A DNA stretch of 51,548 nt from Rhodospirillales bacterium. GTDB taxonomy: Bacteria > Pseudomonadota > Alphaproteobacteria > Reyranellales > Reyranellaceae. The position numbers and the translations under genes were made by a program. The stretch is from NCBI GenBank assembly GCA_009377525.1, contig WHTW01000043.1:1-51548 (forward strand), in the 5' to 3' direction. Below are positions 8,001-19,244 of the stretch, piece after piece. The notes below the pieces were generated by a model, which searched no databases, was not told where the DNA came from, and worked only from the letters and a program-made list of their open reading frames with translations. Position 1 is the stretch's first letter. Each line of letters starts with the position of its first letter.

Positions 8001-8896
8001 CCCAGTCGCGGGAAATGCACGGCGACCCGGCCGACTTCGGGATCATCGCGCACCAGCGCGACCTCATGCGCGTCGATGAAGTTGACCTTGCCTTCGACCC
8101 AGTCCTTCGCATTGTCCGCTGGGCGCACACGAACGCGTTCGCCGGGATGCGGGTCGCCGTCCTGCGGCTGCGATGGTCGTGGTGTCGCCGGCTCGGCGGT
8201 GCGAGCGACCGCAAGGGCTTCTTCAGGGGCGACGTCGGTCCGCTGGCCGTGGCCGATCGCAGCCATGCGGTCGCGCCAGGCCAGCAGCCGAGGATAGGGG
8301 TCGATCTCCTGCCGGCAATCGATGTGCCGGCCTTTGAAGAACCATACGACATGGTAGGCCGCGAAGTCGGCAATGCAGGGCGTGTCGCCGAAAAGATGCG
8401 GTCGGCCGTCCTGCAGCATGTCTGCCAGCCAGGCGATCTGCGGGCGCACGAGATGGAGGTTGCGGATCGCGGCCTTGCGCACCGCCTCGATCGAGGGCGG
8501 CGGCAGGCCGTGCAGTCGGGCGCGGTCCTCGTGCAGGCCGGCCGGCATGTGATTGGCATTGACGCCCGACACGAACAGCGCCACCGGCCGCATGAACTGG
8601 TGCTCGGCCCACCAGGCGATGGCGTCAGCGAAGCCCCGCGTCCTTTCGGGGAAGAGCATCGGGGACGGCACCCGCCGCTCCAGCTCGTGCGCGATCAGGC
8701 GCGTGTCGCACCACAGGTCGGCGCCGTCCTGCAGCACGGGGATGCGGCGATAGCCGCCGGTCAGCGGCGTCAGATGGGGCTTGGGCAGGATCGGCGGCTG
8801 CTCGACGCCCCGCCAGGCGAGGCGCTTGAAGCCCAGCATCAGCCGCGCCTTCTCGGCGAAGTTCGAGAAGTCGTAGTGGTGGAGGATCAGGCTCAT
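7976..8896 (-). CDS. Glutathione S-transferase family protein with extra C-terminal beta domain
   Basis: 306 residues. An N-terminal thioredoxin-like domain (LILHHYDFSNFAEKARLMLG, then RIPVLQDGADLWCDTRLIA with the cis-Pro) is followed by the helical GST domain to about residue 215. A Pro-rich linker and about 55 residues containing GERVRVRPADNAKDWVEGKV end the chain. That tail looks like a small SH3/KOW-like barrel, which is uncommon in GSTs. The start at 8896 gives a GTGA-like overlap with the upstream acetyltransferase gene (stop at 8893-8895), making it the third gene of a PhyH-GNAT-GST operon. Confidence 0.82.
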   Translation of the reverse strand: MSLILHHYDFSNFAEKARLMLGFKRLAWRGVEQPPILPKPHLTPLTGGYRRIPVLQDGADLWCDTRLIAHELERRVPSPMLFPERTRGFADAIAWWAEHQFMRPVALFVSGVNANHMPAGLHEDRARLHGLPPPSIEAVRKAAIRNLHLVRPQIAWLADMLQDGRPHLFGDTPCIADFAAYHVVWFFKGRHIDCRQEIDPYPRLLAWRDRMAAIGHGQRTDVAPEEALAVARTAEPATPRPSQPQDGDPHPGERVRVRPADNAKDWVEGKVNFIDAHEVALVRDDPEVGRVAVHFPRLGYDWRRVA

Positions 8897-9375
8897 CCTT
8901 CGGCGAACTTCCTGAGATCCTCGCCCGACAGGCGATAGAAGGGCTTGGCGTGCCGCGGAATGCCGAGCCGGTCGTACAGGCGCTGGGCGCCCTCGTTGGC
9001 AGCGTCGGTCGTCCAGTCGATGCGGCAGTAGTTCCCATCGACGGCGATGCGCGCCATGGCCACCAGTAGCGCGCGGCCGATGCCGAGCCCGCGCGCCTGC
9101 TCGGTGACATAGAGGTCCTTCAGGAACAGCAGCCACTGGTAGGCGCCGCCGAACAGCACCGGCGTCAGGGTGGCGAAGCCCAGCGTTGTTCCATCATGCT
9201 CGGCGAGCAGGGCGAACGGCAGCCGCTCGCCCTCGCGCGTCAGCAGCCGCGCCATCTCCTCCGCACCGCCGGGCGGATCGGGCGAGCCGTAATGCGCCTG
9301 CATGTCGGACAACAGGTGCGCCAGCACGGCGCGGTCACTGGCGCCGGCGCGGCGGACCTTGATCTCGGTGCTCAC
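8893..9375 (-). CDS. GNAT-family N-acetyltransferase
   Basis: 160 residues from a GTG at 9375. Acetyl-CoA-binding motif A is LYVTEQARGLGIGRALLVAM (R/Q-x-x-G-x-G/A form), preceded by a beta-hairpin with LGFATLTP. The C-terminal AQRLYDRLG motif B also fits. The substrate, an amine on a small molecule or protein, cannot be inferred. The GTG overlaps the stop of the dioxygenase gene (GTGA), so the three minus-strand genes are translated in tandem. Confidence 0.85.
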   Translation of the reverse strand: MSTEIKVRRAGASDRAVLAHLLSDMQAHYGSPDPPGGAEEMARLLTREGERLPFALLAEHDGTTLGFATLTPVLFGGAYQWLLFLKDLYVTEQARGLGIGRALLVAMARIAVDGNYCRIDWTTDAANEGAQRLYDRLGIPRHAKPFYRLSGEDLRKFAEG

Positions 9376-10169
9376 GCGGCTTGCAGCACGCCGCCGTCGG
9401 CTTCGATCGGCAGGGGATGCCAATTGCGCGAGACGACCCAGTCCGGTCGCGGGTTGTCGCCAAGCTGCGGCTTGTTGGCGACGGTGTTGCACGACACGTA
9501 GATGTGCCAGCGGTCATCGGCCGACAGGTTGTGCCCCGAGGCATGCAGGACGTTGCAATGGAACAGCACGCAGGTGCCGGCGCGGCCGGTGACGGCGACC
9601 GGCTCGGGCGAGCTTTTCAGGATCTCCCTCATGCGCTGCTTGGGCATTGCCCAGAACTTGTACGAGGTCGACTCGTCGTACACCGGCTCGATGCGACCGA
9701 GCTTGTGGCTGCCCGGGATGAGATAGAGCGCGCCGCCCATCTCGGTCGTGTCGGTCATCATCACGTTGAAGGTCGCCATGTCGGGCCGCGCGCAGCCGTC
9801 ACGCTTCCACGAGCCGTAGTCCTGGTGCCACTGCCAAACCGTGCCCTCGATCGCGGGCTTGGTGTTGATCTTGGTGTGATAGACGTAGACAGCGTCGTCC
9901 TTCAGCACCTGCTGCACCGGCCGCAGCAGCCGCGGTGTGCGGACCAGGGCGCGGAAGGGCCGGGACCGCGTCGGCCCGTCGTTCTCGTGGACGCGGAAGA
10001 TGGTGCGCACGCCGCCGGTATGCTCGCGCACGACCTCGTCGCCCGTCACCTGGCTCAGCCGCGCTACTTCGCGGCGCAGCACGGCGACTTCATGGCGCGA
10101 AAAGAGGTCAGGAAAAACCAGGAAGCCGTCGCGGTCGAACTGCTCAAGCTGCTTAGCGCTCAATTCCAT
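9372..10169 (-). CDS. Phytanoyl-CoA dioxygenase (PhyH) family Fe(II)/2-oxoglutarate oxygenase, EctD-like
   Basis: 265 residues on the cupin-type double-stranded beta-helix. Iron ligands are visible as His115 and Asp117 in QWHQDYGSW and His209 in LFHCNVLHASGHN. The stretch ALYLIPGSHKLGRI matches the PhyH/ectoine-hydroxylase family, with the W-x-WHQD block reminiscent of EctD. No ectoine biosynthesis genes are nearby, so the substrate is open. It is first in the PhyH-GNAT-GST operon, divergent from the alpha-hydroxyacid oxidase, with a 155-bp shared promoter region. Confidence 0.85.
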   Translation of the reverse strand: MELSAKQLEQFDRDGFLVFPDLFSRHEVAVLRREVARLSQVTGDEVVREHTGGVRTIFRVHENDGPTRSRPFRALVRTPRLLRPVQQVLKDDAVYVYHTKINTKPAIEGTVWQWHQDYGSWKRDGCARPDMATFNVMMTDTTEMGGALYLIPGSHKLGRIEPVYDESTSYKFWAMPKQRMREILKSSPEPVAVTGRAGTCVLFHCNVLHASGHNLSADDRWHIYVSCNTVANKPQLGDNPRPDWVVSRNWHPLPIEADGGVLQAA

Positions 10170-10324
10170 GACGCGTCCTCCTCACGTCGGGCAAACGCTA
10201 ACTCACCGGTTGGATCCATAGTAGCCGAGTTTTGCCTACCTGATCTGCATGGCGGCTCGACTAACAGCGCTGGCAGGCGGCAGCAAAGACCGGCAAAATC
10301 CATCGGTTACGGGAGCAAAACGCA

Positions 10325-11494
10325 ATGCAAGGCGTCGTCAATATCGAGGATCTGCGCAAGCTCGCCAAGAAGCGGCTGCCCAAGATCGCCTATGATTTCA
10401 TCGAGGGCGGCACCGACGACGAGGTCGGGCTGGTCACCAACGAGCAGGCCTTCCGCAAGGCGCGCATCGTGCCGCGCTACCTGGTCGATGTGTCGGTGCG
10501 CGACCAGTCGACAACGCTGTTCGGCCGGACCTATTCCAGCCCCATCGGCATCGCGCCGACCGGCCTCGCCGGGCTTTTTCGCCGCGGCGCCGACCTGATG
10601 CTGGCCGAGGCGGCGCGCGACGCCAACGTGCCCTTCATCATGTCGGGCTCGGCCACCGGCTCGATCGAGGAGCTCGGCAAGCTCGCCCCCGACCATGGCT
10701 GGTACCAGCTCTATTCGGCCAAGGACCAGGCAGTCTCGGAGGACATGATCAAGCGTGCGGGCGACGCCGGTCTCAAGACCCTGGTGTTCACGGTCGACGT
10801 GCCCGAAGGCTCCAACCGCGAGCGCAACATCAGGAATGGCTGGGGCCGACCGCTCAAGCTCACCTGGAAGACCAAGTTCGAGGCGCTGCTGCATCCGGCC
10901 TGGATGATGGAATGGATGAAGCACGGCACGCCGTATTTCGACAATTGGGCCAAGTATGTCGAACCGGGCGCCTCGGCCGAGAAGGTGGCCGACCTCGTCG
11001 CCTATCAGAACCGCGCACCGATGACCTGGAAGCATGTCGAGCGCTTCCGCGAGCTGTGGAAGGGCAACTTCGTGCTGAAGGGCGTCATGCATCCCGACGA
11101 TGCGATTCGCGCCCATGCGCTCGGAGTCGACGGCCTCATGGTGTCGAACCACGGCGCGCGGCAGCTCGACAACGCGCCGTCGCCGCTGGAAGTGCTGCCG
11201 GCGATCAACAGCGCGGTCGGCGACAAGATGACCCTGATGCTGGACGGCGGCGTGCGCCGCGGGCTCGACGCCCTGATCGCGATCTGCATGGGTGCCAAGT
11301 TCGTGTTCGTCGGGCGGCCGACGCTCTACGGCGTGACGGCGGGCGGCATCCCGGGTGCCAAGATGGCGCTCAACATCTTCCGCCGAGAGATCGATATCAG
11401 CATGGCGCAGATGGGCGCCGCCAAGATCTCCGACCTCGGCCCGGAGTTCCTGATGTGGAAGGACGAAGAAGATCTGCGCCGCAATCGGCGTTGA
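10325..11494 (+). CDS. FMN-dependent alpha-hydroxy-acid oxidase/dehydrogenase (LldD/glycolate oxidase family)
   Basis: 389 residues forming the TIM-barrel of the family: YDFIEGGTDDE at the N-terminus, SSPIGIAPTGLAG for FMN, Lys252 in FVLKGVMHP, and catalytic His276 with Arg279 in VSNHGARQLDNAPSPLEVLP. FMN phosphate sites LDGGVRRG and FVGRPTLYG also appear. It oxidises an L-2-hydroxyacid such as lactate, glycolate or mandelate to the 2-oxoacid; which one is not evident. It is followed after 9 bp by a DsbA-like isomerase, so the two probably share a transcript. Confidence 0.9.
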   Translation: MQGVVNIEDLRKLAKKRLPKIAYDFIEGGTDDEVGLVTNEQAFRKARIVPRYLVDVSVRDQSTTLFGRTYSSPIGIAPTGLAGLFRRGADLMLAEAARDANVPFIMSGSATGSIEELGKLAPDHGWYQLYSAKDQAVSEDMIKRAGDAGLKTLVFTVDVPEGSNRERNIRNGWGRPLKLTWKTKFEALLHPAWMMEWMKHGTPYFDNWAKYVEPGASAEKVADLVAYQNRAPMTWKHVERFRELWKGNFVLKGVMHPDDAIRAHALGVDGLMVSNHGARQLDNAPSPLEVLPAINSAVGDKMTLMLDGGVRRGLDALIAICMGAKFVFVGRPTLYGVTAGGIPGAKMALNIFRREIDISMAQMGAAKISDLGPEFLMWKDEEDLRRNRR

Positions 11495-11503
11495 TCGAGC
11501 GCC

Positions 11504-12139
11504 ATGGCTGGCCGCGTCACCGTCGACTTCTATCTCGGCCTGGGCAGCCGCTACTCCTACCTGGCGGCAAGTCAGACCGATCGCATTGAGGCGGCGTACG
11601 ATTGCCGTTTCGTGTGGAAGCCCATCGCCAGCGGCGCGCTCATGGATCGCCGCGGCAGCAACCCGTTCCGCGGCACTGCCGGCTCGGGCCAGTACGACTG
11701 GGGCTACCGCGAATACGACGCCAAATGCTGGGCAGCCTACTACGGCATCCCATTTCGCGAGCCGCTGGCCTTCAAGGTCGATCCCGACAAGCTGGCGCTG
11801 GCTTGCTTGGCGGCCGGAGGGCAGGGCGCGCTCGTGCCGTGCTGCCGGCTGTTGCAGCGGTTGATCTTCGTCGACGGCGCCGCGATCGACGACGACGTGA
11901 TCTCCGGCCTTCCGGCTCGGCTCAGCCTCGATGAGCCGGCATTCAAGCGCGACCTCACAGGGCCGGAGACTAGAGCCCGGCACGAAGGTTTGCTGGAAGA
12001 GGCACGAATGCGCGGCGTGTTCGGTGTCCCGACATTCTTCGTCGGCGAACGGATGTTCTGGGGAAACGACCGTTTGGTGTTGCTCGAGGCCGCGTTGGCC
12101 GGCACATTGCCGCCCGCAATGATGGATTCCTCGACGTGA
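11504..12139 (+). CDS. 2-hydroxychromene-2-carboxylate isomerase / DsbA-family protein
   Basis: 211 residues with the kappa-class thioredoxin fold. The N-terminal VDFYLGLGSRYSYLA corresponds to the Ser-containing glutathione site of HCCA isomerase. A helical insertion is followed by RGVFGVPTFFVGERMFWGNDRL, the conserved cis-Pro and FWG..R ending. It lacks a CxxC pair, as expected for this class. HCCA isomerase acts in naphthalene-type aromatic breakdown using glutathione; with an upstream hydroxyacid oxidase a related ring-catabolic role is possible but unproven. Confidence 0.85.
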   Translation: MAGRVTVDFYLGLGSRYSYLAASQTDRIEAAYDCRFVWKPIASGALMDRRGSNPFRGTAGSGQYDWGYREYDAKCWAAYYGIPFREPLAFKVDPDKLALACLAAGGQGALVPCCRLLQRLIFVDGAAIDDDVISGLPARLSLDEPAFKRDLTGPETRARHEGLLEEARMRGVFGVPTFFVGERMFWGNDRLVLLEAALAGTLPPAMMDSST

Positions 12140-12235
12140 GTCGGCGCTAGCCAGCGGTCCGGGGCCGGCATCAGCCGGCTGTCGCAACCGGATTCGATCT
12201 CCTGTCAGCAGGCGGGAGAACGCACGGCCATCCCC

Positions 12236-13626
12236 GTGCAGCCGCTGCTCTCCGGAGTTTCCCTTGTCACACCTCTTTTGATCGCGCCCATCGGGCGGAG
12301 TCTGCTTCGGTTGGCAGGGCCCACGACCGGGCTCATGGTGGTGCAGATCTTCGTCGCGGCAATCGACGTCTACATCATCGGCCGGCTGGGCACCGACGCG
12401 CTCGCCGCCATTGCATTGGTCTTCTCCTTCCAGATGCTCATGCAGAACATCGCCATGGGCGGCATGGGCGGCAGCGTTGCGTCGGCGATGGCGCGAGCCC
12501 TTGGCGCGGGACGGCTCGATGATGCCCGTGCCCTCGTCGTGCATGCGCTGGTCTGGCCGTGACGTTCGGTGCAACCTTCTCGGCATTCGCCTGGGCGATG
12601 GCGCCTGCACTTTACAGTCTGATGGGCGGCGTCGGCGGTGCGCTGCGGGCCGCCGTCGTCTACAGCGACGTGTGGTTCGCGGGCGCCGTGCTGCTGTGGC
12701 TGTTTGCCTTCCTGTCGTCCTTGCTGCGCGGCGGAGGAGACGCCGCAACGCCCGGCCTCTATGGTGTCGTTGCATCGATCGTCTATGTGCCGTTGGCGGC
12801 CATTCTTGCCCTGGGCATCGGCCCGTGGCCCGGACTTGGCCTCGTCGGTCTCGCCATTGCGGCGATGATCACGACGGGCGCGAACGTGTTGTTGCTGGGC
12901 CGGGTGCTATGGCGAGGCAGGCTGGGCTTCGTGCCGGCCGTCGCCGGTGTTCGCCTGCAGCGTCGGATGTTCGTGGAGATCCTGCGCGTCGGCCTCCTGG
13001 GATCGCTGACGACCCTGACCGCCAACGCGACCGCCATGGTGATGGCAGGTTTCGTCGGCCGTTTCGGCGTCGCGGCACTCGCGGGTTATGGCATCGGCGT
13101 GCGCCTGGAATTCATGGTGTCGCCGATCGCCTTCGGCATCGGCACGGGCCTCACCACGCTGGTCGGCATCGCCGCGGGCGCCGGCGCCTGGCGGCGCGCC
13201 GTTCGGGCAGCATGGGTTGGCGGGCTCTTCTCGTTTCTCGTGATCGGCCTGATGGGCTGGACGGTCGCCCTGATGCCCGAGGCATGGGCGCGCCTGTTTA
13301 CCTCGGACACGGCGGTTGTCTCGTCCAGTGTCACCTATACCACCCACGTGGCGCCGTTCTACTGCTTGTTCGGACTTGCCCTCACGCTGTACTTCGCAAG
13401 CCAAGGTGCGGGCCGCATGGCCGCGCCCACTGTGGCCGGCGTCTTGCGCATGGCCGCCACGATCGGCGCCGGCTGGCTCGCCGTCGAGAAGGGGCTGGGA
13501 TTGGAGGGTGTTTTCGCCGCGATCGCCGTCGGCATGGCCGTCTATGGCGGCCTGATGGCGGGGTTGCTGTTCTTTGTGCCGTGGCGACCTGTCATCCCGA
13601 CCGAAGCCGAACGTAGCGAGGCGTAG
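12236..13626 (+). pseudogene. MATE-family multidrug efflux transporter, split by a frameshift
   Basis: A GTG at 12236 opens a frame through the first MatE helices (RLAGPTTGLMVVQIFVAAID to VVHALVWP), ending at TGA 12560-12562. The reading continues in another frame from GTG 12559 (VTFGATFSAFAWAMAPALYS) to 13626, giving about 460 residues in all, the normal size for a 12-helix Na+/H+-coupled exporter. Either a single-base indel near 12550-12560 broke the gene, or the read has an error. The GTGA overlap could in principle allow re-initiation. The final VIPTEAERSEA is encoded by an intergenic palindromic repeat, so the stop was supplied by it. Confidence 0.8.
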
Positions 13627-13717
13627 CGGAGGGGGCCGTTCGTCGTCACACCGTCAAGAGCAGGTCCCTCGACTGCGCCGCCCCCTCTGATGAGGGGGCG
13701 GCTTCGCTCGGGATGAC
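13591..13717. repeat. Palindromic intergenic repeat, family D
   Basis: Outer arms GTCATCCCGA and TCGGGATGAC are exact complements 127 bp apart end to end. An inner arm pair CCCCCTC/GAGGGGG also occurs. The left arm is translated as the last residues of the MATE protein. Only one copy is in the window; the layout resembles the dispersed palindromes common between convergent genes in alphaproteobacteria. It separates the MATE gene from a convergent thiolase fragment. Confidence 0.7.
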
Positions 13718-13724
13718 GGCGTGC

Positions 13725-14175
13725 CTACTGCACGACCTCGAACAGGCCGGCGGCACCCATGCCGCCGCCGATGCACATGGTGACCACCACGTTCTTGGCC
13801 TTGCGGCGGCGGCCCTCGATCAGGGCGTGGCCGGTGCAGCGCGCGCCGGTCATGCCGAAGGGGTGGCCGGTCGAGATCGAGCCGCCGTTGACGTTCAGCT
13901 TCTCGTTGGGGATGCCGAGCTTGTCGCGGCAGTACAGCACCTGCACGGCGAAGGCCTCGTTCAACTCCCAGAGATCGATGTCGTCCATCTTGAGTCCGAA
14001 GCGCTTAAGCAGCTTGGGAATGGCGTAGACGGGGCCGATGCCCATCTCGTCGGGCTCGCAACCGGCCACGACCAGGCCCTTGTAGATGCCGAGCGGCTTC
14101 AGGCCGCGCTTGGCGGCGTCGCTCATGACGACCGTGGCCCGAGGCGCCGTCGGAGGGTTGGCTCGTGTTGGGAGC
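13725..14175 (-). pseudogene. Acetyl-CoA acetyltransferase, duplicated 3' fragment
   Basis: A near-identical copy of the last roughly 450 bp of the thiolase at 15867-17057, including the His active-site block ([20 protein letters not shown]) and the Cys block ([17 protein letters not shown]). Similarity begins at the stop codon and fades near 14141-14175, where the frame is already lost (the SDGASAAVV block is garbled). The fragment lacks the nucleophilic Cys90 half and cannot be functional. Together with the intact copy it brackets a roughly 1.7-kb insert carrying a toxin-antitoxin pair. Confidence 0.85.
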
Positions 14176-14369
14176 TGCTTGAGGCGGCTCTGCGGGGCGA
14201 GACCATGTAGGAGGCAGGCATTTGGCATCCCCGCCAAGGTTTGGCATGCTGCGAGGATATCGAAGTGAGCCAGTGCTAGCCGCACGGTCGGAAGGTCGGC
14301 ACGACGTCCGTTGTACGGGTTGTAAAGAAGTGGGAGGATGCAAACACATGAAGTTGGGGGATCGCACCG

Positions 14370-14618
14370 ATGAGCAAGAGGGGGCTGTATATCGGCGGCC
14401 ATAGCCGTGAGTTCGGGAATCCCAAACTAGGTTATGTGTCTGGCAACCCGTTCGGTTACTTGAAGGGCAAAGTCAGGAAAGGGCCGAAGAAGAAGCACCC
14501 CCGGTTGCTCAAAGTCGCGACAAACGCTCCCAAGAAGGCCCACTCGCCGCCAGCGGCCAAGGCGAAAAAACCGAAAATCAGGAATGATCGCATTCGCGCT
14601 TGGCGCAGTTCAAACTGA
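14370..14618 (+). CDS. Small basic hypothetical protein
   Basis: 82 residues, very rich in Lys/Arg in the second half (repeated P-K-K type clusters), starting [27 protein letters not shown] stretch 10 bases before ATG could serve as ribosome site. I do not recognise a family. Base composition is visibly less GC-rich than the flanking thiolase genes, consistent with the segment being acquired. A nucleic-acid-binding role would suit the charge but is only a guess. Confidence 0.45.
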   Translation: MSKRGLYIGGHSREFGNPKLGYVSGNPFGYLKGKVRKGPKKKHPRLLKVATNAPKKAHSPPAAKAKKPKIRNDRIRAWRSSN

Positions 14619-14689
14619 TCCACTACCTTCTTGCAAGGCACCTCGTCAGCATGCCGACAAGATGCCATGTTATGTAGCCGGAGGCGGCT

Positions 14690-14944
14690 ATGGACAAGAC
14701 AGTGGACGTGACCATCCCGGTCGATACTGAGGCGGCGGCGGCCCTCGCTGATGCGCGCAATCGCGACGCTGTCGGACGACTGGTCAGCCGAGTGCTTCGC
14801 CCGCATGCGGGACCCAGCCCTCTTGCTCATGCGATTGTCGAGTTGAAAGCTGAGGCGCGGCGAGCCGGCCTAAGCGATGTCGAGATCGATGCGGAACTGT
14901 CCGCGTACAACGCGGAACGACGCGAGCGCAAGCCTGATCGTTGA
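14690..14944 (+). CDS. Antitoxin of a PIN-type toxin-antitoxin pair
   Basis: 84 residues, starting after CGGAGG. It begins VDVTIPVDTEAAAALADARN and ends in a charged helical tail (ELKAEARRAGLSDVEIDAEL), the architecture of the small proteins that precede COG1569-type PIN toxins: an N-terminal DNA-binding/dimer part and a C-terminal toxin-wrapping helix. Its TGA overlaps the TTG start of the toxin gene, giving the tight coupling typical of such modules. Family assignment leans on that context. Confidence 0.7.
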   Translation: MDKTVDVTIPVDTEAAAALADARNRDAVGRLVSRVLRPHAGPSPLAHAIVELKAEARRAGLSDVEIDAELSAYNAERRERKPDR

Positions 14945-15339
14945 TCGTCTTCGACGCCTCGACGCTTGTCAGTGCCGCACTCAAGACCGATGGCATTCCT
15001 GAGCGTGCGTTGCTGCGCGCCGAGGAAATTGACGCCTTGGCGCTTTCAGCCGCGGTCGACGCCGAGCTTTCCGAGGTGCTCAGCCGGCCGAAGTTCGCTC
15101 GCGCCGTTTCGCCATCGCGCCGCGACCGTTTCCTGGAATTGCTCAGGCGCTCATCGATCTGGTTCGAGCCTTCCGTGCGCGTCGCAGACTGCCGCGACCC
15201 GAAGGATGACAAATACCTGGAACTTGCCCTTGTATCCGGTGCGGAGACGATCGTCAGCAGCGACAGCGACCTGCGCGTGCTTCATCCCTGGCGCGGGGGG
15301 CGAATTCTCAGTCCGGCCGACTATCTTGCGTTGACCTGA
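14941..15339 (+). CDS. PIN-domain ribonuclease toxin (COG1569-like)
   Basis: 132 residues from a TTG in a TTGA overlap. Metal-binding acids are all present: Asp5 in IVFDASTLV, Glu42/Glu45 in DAELSEVL, Asp86 with Asp89/90 in CRDPKDDKYLELAL, and Asp108/110 in VSSDSDLRVL. PIN toxins are Mg-dependent endoribonucleases held by the cognate antitoxin. The gene looks intact, unlike the RelE toxin at 34.2-34.6 kb. It sits inside the segment flanked by the two thiolase 3' ends. Confidence 0.85.
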   Translation: MIVFDASTLVSAALKTDGIPERALLRAEEIDALALSAAVDAELSEVLSRPKFARAVSPSRRDRFLELLRRSSIWFEPSVRVADCRDPKDDKYLELALVSGAETIVSSDSDLRVLHPWRGGRILSPADYLALT

Positions 15340-15408
15340 GACCCTGCCGCTTACGGTCACAGCGGACGGCGAGCTTCTCGTTGAGAATGCCGCGGCTGAC
15401 GCGAAAAA

Positions 15409-15849
15409 CTACTCATCCTCGTCCTCCTCCGGATATTGCGACGGCGCCTCACCCATTGCCGCCACCATTCTCGGGTAGCGCGTCTTCGGCGCCTTCTCGC
15501 CCAGTGCTGTCAGTTCGACCTGGAAACGCCACTCGTCGCCGTAGTCGAACACGAACAGCATCTTCTTGCCCGCTTTCGGGAATGCTTGCGCGATCTTGGT
15601 GCGTTCCACGCTTTTGGCGTCGCTGGCGCCGCCTTCCATATCCGCGAACAGCTCGTATTGCTCGGGCGACTCGTGATAGCGCCCGGTCAACTTGCTGTAA
15701 AAGCCGAAGGCGTGATCGAAGTCGAAATCAAAGGCGCCGGCGATAGCCTCGGCCAGGTCGCTGAGCGACCTGCTGCCTTCGATCTCGATCTCGCGATAAA
15801 GCTTTGCCTTCAACGAGGCGCGGAAGACGCATGTCGTTTCTTTCGCCAT
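15409..15849 (-). CDS. pRiA4b ORF-3-like (IS1096-associated TnpR/DUF-type) protein
   Basis: 146 residues starting at 15849. The sequence FRASLKAKLYREIEIEGSRS, then AEAIAGAFDFDFDHAFGFYS, and later FVFDYGDEWRFQVEL is the hallmark of the plasmid pRiA4b ORF-3 family (acidic, with the F-x-YDFGD-x-W motif). The family is common on plasmids and in accessory regions; its biochemical role is not established. The tail is a run of acidic residues. It lies 17 bp after the intact thiolase stop, on the same strand, and probably marks one side of the inserted segment. Confidence 0.8.
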   Translation of the reverse strand: MAKETTCVFRASLKAKLYREIEIEGSRSLSDLAEAIAGAFDFDFDHAFGFYSKLTGRYHESPEQYELFADMEGGASDAKSVERTKIAQAFPKAGKKMLFVFDYGDEWRFQVELTALGEKAPKTRYPRMVAAMGEAPSQYPEEDEDE

Positions 15850-15866
15850 CGCAAACGCCGATGCCC

Positions 15867-17057
15867 TCAGTTCACGACCTCGAACAGACCGGCCGCACCC
15901 ATGCCGCCGCCGATGCACATCGTCACGACGACGTTCTTGGCCTTGCGGCGGCGACCCTCGATCAGGATGTGGCCGGTGCAGCGCGCGCCGGTCATGCCGA
16001 AGGGGTGGCCGATCGAGATCGAGCCGCCGTTGACGTTCAGCTTCTCGTTGGGGATGCCGAGCTTGTCGCGGCAGTAGAGCACCTGCACGGCGAAGGCCTC
16101 GTTCAGCTCCCAGAGATCGATATCGTCCATCTTGAGCCCAAAGCGCTTGAGCAGTCTGGGGATGGCGTAGACCGGGCCAATGCCCATCTCGTCGGGCTCG
16201 CAGCCGGCGACGACCAGGCCCTTGTAGATGCCGAGCGGCTTCAGGCCGCGCTTGGCGGCTTCGGCGTCGCTCATCACCACCGCGGCCGAGGCACCGTCGG
16301 AGAGCTGGCTGGCGTTGCCGGCGGTGATCCACTTGTCGGGACCCATCACCGGCTGCAGCTTGGCGAGGCCCTCGATGTTGGTCTCGGGACGGTTGCCCTC
16401 GTCCTTGGCGAGCTTCACCGTCTTCTTGGACACCTCGTTGGTGTTCTTGTCGGTGACCAGCATCGTGGTTTCCATCGGCACGATCTCGTCGTCGAATTTG
16501 CCGGCCTGCTGGGCCGCCGCGGTGCGCAGCTGGCTCTGCAGCGAATACTCGTCCTGGTACTCGCGGCTGATCTTGTAGCGCGCCGCCACGGTGTCGGCCG
16601 TGGTGATCATGGCGTGGTAGATGCCGGGCACGTGCTCCTGCACCCACGGATTGACCAGACGGTTCTTGTTGCCGCCGGGCGGGCCCTGCACCAGCGAGAC
16701 GGACTCGAGCCCACCCGCGATCATCACCGGGACCTTGTCGACCAGCACGCGCTGAGCGGCCATCGAGATGGTCTGCAGGCCCGACGAGCAGAAGCGGTTC
16801 ACCGTCACGCCTGAGACACCGACCGGCGCGCCGGCGCGCATCGCCGAGACTCGCGCGACATTGGAGCCCGTCGTGCCTTCCGGCGCGGCGCAGCCCAGGA
16901 TCACGTCCTCGACCTCGCCGAGCTCGAGCTTGGCGCGCTCGGCGGCGTGCTTGATGACATGCGCGCCCATGTCGGCGCCGTGGGTGTCGTTGAAGACGCC
17001 GCGAAAGGCCTTGCCGATCGGCGTGCGGGCGGTTGAGACGATGACGGCGTCAGCCAT
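15867..17057 (-). CDS. Acetyl-CoA C-acyltransferase (thiolase)
   Basis: 396 residues, initiated at ATG 17057 behind GGAGGAAAACCCC. Nucleophile Cys90 ([10 protein letters not shown]), His351 ([12 protein letters not shown]) and Cys381 ([11 protein letters not shown]) are all in place. It cleaves 3-ketoacyl-CoA to acetyl-CoA and a shortened acyl-CoA in fatty-acid beta-oxidation, or condenses acetyl-CoA. It lies 25 bp downstream of the FadB-like gene, the standard FadBA order. The last 450 bp are repeated at 13725-14175. Confidence 0.93.
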   Translation of the reverse strand: MADAVIVSTARTPIGKAFRGVFNDTHGADMGAHVIKHAAERAKLELGEVEDVILGCAAPEGTTGSNVARVSAMRAGAPVGVSGVTVNRFCSSGLQTISMAAQRVLVDKVPVMIAGGLESVSLVQGPPGGNKNRLVNPWVQEHVPGIYHAMITTADTVAARYKISREYQDEYSLQSQLRTAAAQQAGKFDDEIVPMETTMLVTDKNTNEVSKKTVKLAKDEGNRPETNIEGLAKLQPVMGPDKWITAGNASQLSDGASAAVVMSDAEAAKRGLKPLGIYKGLVVAGCEPDEMGIGPVYAIPRLLKRFGLKMDDIDLWELNEAFAVQVLYCRDKLGIPNEKLNVNGGSISIGHPFGMTGARCTGHILIEGRRRKAKNVVVTMCIGGGMGAAGLFEVVN

Positions 17058-17082
17058 GGGGTTTTCCTCCGGTTCGAATGTG

Positions 17083-19176
<2,094 letters not shown>

Positions 19177-19244
19177 GGCGTTCTTCCCTGGAAATCGGAG
19201 ACGTTGGCGTTGGCTTCTCTTAGCAACAGGAACGGGCGCCGCCT

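Noticed and set aside
14222..14404. A 60-codon open frame between the thiolase fragment and the basic protein
   Set aside because: No ribosome site, no motif, and it overlaps the better-supported start of the basic protein.
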